Positions 24,875 through 31,289 of a stretch of DNA of 31,289 bases are shown here, in pieces. The notes below the pieces were generated by a model. That model was not told the DNA's origin. It did no database searches and was given only the letters and a program-made list of their open reading frames with translations. Source of the DNA: Thiocapsa sp. UBA6158. GTDB taxonomy: Bacteria > Pseudomonadota > Gammaproteobacteria > Chromatiales > Chromatiaceae. Position numbers and translations under genes: made by a program. The DNA lies in the NCBI RefSeq assembly GCF_002423035.1, contig NZ_DIUM01000010.1, positions 1 through 31,289 of the forward strand, given 5' to 3'. Numbering within the stretch: the stretch's first letter is position 1; every line of letters begins with the position of its first letter.

Positions 24875-25978
24875 TCAATCCGTCACTTCCATGAATCGGC
24901 CTGACTGAGCCAGGTCGGCCTCCAGTGAAAGGATCGGGTCCACGTCTTCGAAGGACGCTCCTCGGGACACCTTGATACCCTGTTTCGCCGGTGCCAGGGC
25001 AAAAAAGGCCCGAGGCACCTTTTGGTAATCCGCCTGGCGAAGAAGAATCTCGATCTCCCGGAGCACGAACAGGCTGTGGGTGGCCAGGACCACCTGGACT
25101 CCCATACCCGCGAGAGCGACAAGCACCTCGATCAACGGACGCGTCAGCTCCGGATTGAGGTTCGCCTCCGGCTCGTCCCAAAAAAGGGTACTGCCCGTTT
25201 CGATGACGCGGTTTCTCACTAAGTACAGGAGCATTCCGAGTTTACGGAAGCCCTCGGCCAGCAACTGTGGTTCCAGCTGCTCGCCGCCGGGTTGACGCAA
25301 CAACAGCTTGCCCTTTTCCAGTACCAACTCCCCTCCGATGTACCCTGACAATCCCTCCAACAACTGCGGCAATAGTTTCGAAGGTTGTTGACTTTCAGGA
25401 ACAGTCATAGCGACCGCGAGGTCTCGGTACGTTTCATCCAAGTTGATCTTGTAGGTCTCGAACAGGGAGATCAGCCCCTCGAAGAAGGAGACGATCTCCT
25501 TGCTCGGCACGAATAACGGAGCGGGCAATATCGTGTTTGCAGCAGCCCGATTGACAAGTCGCGCGGTCCGAATCTTGGCTTCGTTCTTATCGATGCCGAT
25601 CTCCCATTGGAGTTTTTCGGGGACTCCAGCAGGCGGCTGTTCATGGGGCATGTAGATCTTGGTTGTCGGTATCTCGCCCGTTACGTCAGCTTCAAGAGTT
25701 GTGGGTGTCTTTGCTCCCTTGCGTGCGAGATGCACGAGCCGTTCCGGTCGGAATAGGCCCATGAGCCTCGCTTCGAAATACGCCTCAGCGCGTTTTCCCT
25801 CCGGCGATACTCGCTGCTTCGAGAGGTCCGACCAGGCGCGTGTAAAGAGATAGCCCAGCTTCAAGACGTGGGTCTTGCCGGTGCCGTTGGCCCCGACAAT
25901 CACGTTGAGGCCGGGGGAAAAATCGAAGGTCGCTTTCCCGAAGGCCGTAAAGTTGGTGATCTTGAGTTGCTTGAGCAT
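24875..25978 (-). CDS. ABC/RecF-type AAA ATPase (AAA_21/OLD-like N-terminal domain)
   Basis: A 367-residue ATPase. MLKQLKITNFTAFGKATFDF then Walker A GANGTGKT (residues 29-36) is the standard RecF/SMC/OLD-like opening. Walker B is STLFWDEPEANLNPE and the H-loop is VVLATHS. The coiled-coil insertion is short and no TOPRIM nuclease domain follows, unlike full OLD or GajA proteins. Such ATPases in defence systems sense damage or phage structures and release or activate a partner effector (PARIS AriA, Septu PtuA). Here the adjacent small PD-(D/E)xK-like protein is the natural partner. ATG 25978 lies seven bases after the methylase stop. GC content sampled at about 52-53% is below the surrounding genes. 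Confidence 0.85.
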   Translation of the reverse strand: MLKQLKITNFTAFGKATFDFSPGLNVIVGANGTGKTHVLKLGYLFTRAWSDLSKQRVSPEGKRAEAYFEARLMGLFRPERLVHLARKGAKTPTTLEADVTGEIPTTKIYMPHEQPPAGVPEKLQWEIGIDKNEAKIRTARLVNRAAANTILPAPLFVPSKEIVSFFEGLISLFETYKINLDETYRDLAVAMTVPESQQPSKLLPQLLEGLSGYIGGELVLEKGKLLLRQPGGEQLEPQLLAEGFRKLGMLLYLVRNRVIETGSTLFWDEPEANLNPELTRPLIEVLVALAGMGVQVVLATHSLFVLREIEILLRQADYQKVPRAFFALAPAKQGIKVSRGASFEDVDPILSLEADLAQSGRFMEVTD

Positions 25979-25985
25979 GTCTGTC

Positions 25986-28907
<2,922 letters not shown>

Positions 28908-28919
28908 GACGCGTCCGAT

Positions 28920-29903
28920 TCAGACAAAAGGGATACCCGCCTTGGCTACGACGCGCGATGCGAGCCGCTCGAAGTCTCGGTAGCAGCTGCGCACGGCCTC
29001 GCCATGGGCGCCGATGGCACCGTCCGCGGACTTGAGAAAGAACATCGGCTTCCGAGCGGTCATCGCCATCTGCATGAGGCTTCGGTAGTGCTTCAGGAGC
29101 GCCAGGCAGTGCGGGTCGCCGTCTACCGGAATCGATCGCTTTGGCGGCTCTTCCAGCACGGCCTCCCGGTACACCGTCGGGATCCGGTCCATCCAGCGCT
29201 TATAGGCAAGGACGGGCCGGCTGCCGAAGAGCCCATGCTGCATGATGATGTAACCGATGGGTTGCATAGACCCTTTGGGTACGGAGAGGCCTGCCGGCGC
29301 CTTCGCCAGCAAATCGCTCCAGACAAGACCCCAGTCACGCAGCGTTGGACCCAAGTTCTTCAAGCCTTGCAGCGAGAACAGGTCGGCTCCAAGGGGAATG
29401 CAGACTTGGTCCGCTGCGATCAGCGCCGCACGGTTGATGGCCCCGAGGTTCGGTCCGACATCGATCAACACCAATTCGAACCGATCGCCGGCGCCTGCCT
29501 GGATCAGGCGGTGAAACGCCGTCATGGTGCGGAACGCGGACTCGTCTCGATTGTGGCACCGCGGCCAAGCATCGGAGAGCTTGTCCTCGAAGCGGGACAG
29601 GCCGAGGTCGCCTGGGATTAAGCCAAGATTGGTCGTGATTGCCTCGACATGCGGGTTGGCGATGTCGCCGATCCCGCGCAGTATCGGGCGAATGCTGCCG
29701 AATACCGTCTCCGGATGGTCATCGTCTGACCAAAGGGATTCCAGCCGTTGCTCGTCCAGGAACATGGCGGTGAGGTTGGCCTGCGGGTCCAGATCCACCG
29801 CCAACGTGGGAATGCCGTGGTCCGCGCACATCCAGGCCAAGTGGTAGACCAGCGAGGTCTTGCCGACGCCGCCCTTGTTGTTGAAGAAGGCGATGGTCTT
29901 CAT
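28920..29903 (-). CDS. ParA/MinD-type ATPase
   Basis: A 327-residue P-loop ATPase with the deviant Walker A KGGVGKTS (residues 10-17), the A-prime motif AVDLDPQANLT (35-45) and Walker B VLIDVGPNLG. This is the ParA/MinD/Soj family, which oligomerises on DNA or membrane with ATP. No parB partner or parS-like site is in the window, and it sits inside an operon, so chromosome or plasmid partitioning is not its likely role. ATG 29903 overlaps the upstream gene's stop (ATGA). The open frame extends 109 codons further back inside the AlbA_2 gene as a low-complexity shadow. A role in the defence complex is inferred from the operon only. Confidence 0.85.
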   Translation of the reverse strand: MKTIAFFNNKGGVGKTSLVYHLAWMCADHGIPTLAVDLDPQANLTAMFLDEQRLESLWSDDDHPETVFGSIRPILRGIGDIANPHVEAITTNLGLIPGDLGLSRFEDKLSDAWPRCHNRDESAFRTMTAFHRLIQAGAGDRFELVLIDVGPNLGAINRAALIAADQVCIPLGADLFSLQGLKNLGPTLRDWGLVWSDLLAKAPAGLSVPKGSMQPIGYIIMQHGLFGSRPVLAYKRWMDRIPTVYREAVLEEPPKRSIPVDGDPHCLALLKHYRSLMQMAMTARKPMFFLKSADGAIGAHGEAVRSCYRDFERLASRVVAKAGIPFV

Positions 29904-31084
29904 TCCGGTCTCAGGTAGACCCGAACCAGCACGGAGTTGGCGTCGAAGTCGAACCGTGCGGGCGGGTTTCCGTTGTCTGCCAGCAGTCGTTGAGCGCGCT
30001 GTACGCCGTAGCCGAACCGGTTGACGAAGCCCAGGGATTTCATCGCCTCTGCGATGACCGGGTTGCGGTAGCTGTTGCGGGTCGGGAAGTTCTCGGGCGT
30101 TGCCTCGCCGTACAGCCCGCCGGGACTCATGATCTCGATGTGGTCGGAGAAGGCGTAACAGCGAATGGGGCTGTTGCTGTCGTAGTTGCGATGCATGACA
30201 GCGTTCATGAGCAGCTCGCGGAGTGCCCATTCCGGGTAGTCCGGCACAAGGCTTTCCTGCATCCCGGAGACCGGTCGCAGCTTGGTTTGGATCAACAGCT
30301 TGAGCCGGGACTCCATTTCTCGAACGACGCTTGTCAGGTCACCAGAGATTTCGGCTTGGTCGTCGGGCAGGTCCGTAAGGTCTGTCGCCGGCAGGCGGAG
30401 ATACTGGATGTAGGCGCCGGGCAGAAAGAAGCGCGGATTCTTGCCGAACAGTAGGATGCCGGCGTGAGTCAGGCAGCGCTTATCGAGGTCGTAAAGCCGC
30501 AGCGATGCAAGCTGCTCATCCACTGAGCGATGATTGGCGTCGATGGTGTCCGGAGCGATGGCCTCCCGGCGATACGCGTCGAATTGCCCAAGCGCCATGT
30601 CGTCCAGCGTAGATTCGCGGCAGGGCAGCGCGTCGAAGCTGCGGGCGAGGGAGACGCGCCGCTCGCTGAGAATACGCTCCTCCTGCTCGTTGGCGACGCC
30701 GCGACGCGGGCCAGTCCGGATGTAGACGCGGCCCTTGTAGCGCACTGGCGGTAGATCCGACGGCTGAACCTCGACCACGGCAAGCTCGCCGCCATCCAAG
30801 ACAACCTTCTGCACCGTCATTGCCGGCAAAGGCTGCACATTGCCGTCAGAGCGGATTGCTGCGAGGTTCTTGAGCAGCTCATCCGTGACCGTCAGCCCGC
30901 TTAGTGATCCACCATCGGTGGCGCCGACGATGAGGTAGCCGGCGTGGCCGTGCTTGGGTAGATCGTTGGCGAAGGCGCAGATGGCCTCGGCAAACTTGTC
31001 GGTCTTGGTTGTGGATGTGGTGCGCTCGACGTAATCCGCCTCGAGGTCGGTCAGTAGGCCGAGCAATTGCTGTTGAGTCAGCAT
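29900..31084 (-). CDS. AlbA_2 (Schlafen-type) / HATPase_c_4 protein
   Basis: A 394-residue protein. The N-terminal AlbA_2 domain (about residues 12-125) has EADYVERT, AICAFANDL and GHAGYLIVGATDGGSLSGL. The C-terminal half carries the divergent GHKL ATPase domain (HATPase_c_4): RELLMNAVMHRNYDSNSPIRCYAF then SDHIEIMSPGGLYG, plus NPVIAEAMKSLGFVNRFGYGV. Such proteins are annotated as ATP-dependent regulators or nucleic-acid-binding proteins and occur in defence loci. Start 31084 is supported by GAGGAG 11 bases upstream. It is the first gene of the operon seen here, and its stop overlaps parA by four bases. It could regulate the operon or act as a sensor; not shown by sequence. Confidence 0.85.
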   Translation of the reverse strand: MLTQQQLLGLLTDLEADYVERTTSTTKTDKFAEAICAFANDLPKHGHAGYLIVGATDGGSLSGLTVTDELLKNLAAIRSDGNVQPLPAMTVQKVVLDGGELAVVEVQPSDLPPVRYKGRVYIRTGPRRGVANEQEERILSERRVSLARSFDALPCRESTLDDMALGQFDAYRREAIAPDTIDANHRSVDEQLASLRLYDLDKRCLTHAGILLFGKNPRFFLPGAYIQYLRLPATDLTDLPDDQAEISGDLTSVVREMESRLKLLIQTKLRPVSGMQESLVPDYPEWALRELLMNAVMHRNYDSNSPIRCYAFSDHIEIMSPGGLYGEATPENFPTRNSYRNPVIAEAMKSLGFVNRFGYGVQRAQRLLADNGNPPARFDFDANSVLVRVYLRPE

Positions 31085-31289
31085 GATCCGGAGACTCCTC
31101 GCCGGAAAGGTTTGTGGTCCTTGTCGGCAACCAGTCTCCCACAATTCAGCTGGGACGCCACTGCGTAGAGCCGAGGGACTCGATACGACGGTATTGCAGA
31201 GCAAGGCCCTGCTGCAGGTTCGCAACATGAGCGTGCGCCAAGAGCGAGACTCGCCATGAACATCGCGCCTAGGAGCCTGTCCGACTTGT

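Noticed and set aside
24875..25978. Full OLD-family or GajA nuclease
   Set aside because: The protein ends soon after the ATPase H-loop; no TOPRIM-like DxD region is present.
29900..30230. Longer N terminus for the ParA-like protein
   Set aside because: The extra 109 residues are a low-complexity Arg/Pro/Gln-rich shadow of the AlbA_2 gene; the Walker A region normally lies at the very N terminus.
31265..31289. Insertion-sequence end at the right border
   Set aside because: AGGAGCCTGTCCGACTTGT resembles ends I associate with some IS families, but no transposase or second inverted end is visible before the window stops.

Overview
The window is about 31 kb of high-GC DNA (roughly 65% by eye) with gammaproteobacterial gene families. 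The mix of a two-subunit pyruvate carboxylase, a TMEM165/GDT1-type exporter behind a manganese riboswitch, a fused SpmA-SpmB protein and a phosphoketolase-like enzyme resembles purple sulfur bacteria (Chromatiaceae, Thiocapsa-like). That placement is recollection of family style, not a database result. No rRNA, tRNA, CRISPR array or intact insertion sequence was recognised.

Layout. (1) 1-4.3 kb: zinc homeostasis. An operon znuA-znuC-znuB-zur reads leftwards (high-affinity zinc import plus its Fur-family repressor), followed at the far left by a separate zrgA-like periplasmic His-rich protein. (2) 4.3-6.6 kb: a coiled-coil membrane protein, a dolichol/phytol-kinase-like membrane protein, and a GDT1-family cation exporter whose long leader starts with a yybP-ykoY (Mn2+) riboswitch directly behind a good sigma70 promoter. 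(3) 6.7-8.5 kb: a periplasmic double-thioredoxin protein, a small unknown protein and a lipoprotein. (4) 8.5-11.6 kb: a coupled trio, DUF2919-like membrane protein plus two MFS transporters, with 4-base start/stop overlaps. (5) 11.7-19.1 kb: central carbon metabolism on the minus strand: pycA-pycB (pyruvate to oxaloacetate), a four-carbon acid sugar kinase, and a ThDP-dependent phosphoketolase-like enzyme. A 13-copy heptamer tandem repeat sits in the kinase leader. (6) 19.8-21.1 kb: SpmA/SpmB fusion membrane protein. (7) 21.5-31.1 kb: a tightly packed six-gene minus-strand operon with the character of a genome-defence system: AlbA_2/HATPase protein, ParA-like ATPase, DUF1156 adenine methylase, ABC/RecF-type ATPase, a small protein with a PD-(D/E)xK-like nuclease motif, and a large DUF499 ATPase.

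Two families of dispersed non-coding repeats run through regions 1-6 and are absent from the defence operon. The first is a roughly 84-86 bp element with ends TAAACCGCG(T/C)C and its complement and a mostly unconserved interior. Its right end repeatedly touches a stop or start codon of a neighbouring gene, and two copies bracket the zrgA-like gene. The second is an approximately 110 bp repeat present in two copies. These repeats, the heptamer array and the defence operon with its embedded ATPase/nuclease pair are the most unusual parts of the window.
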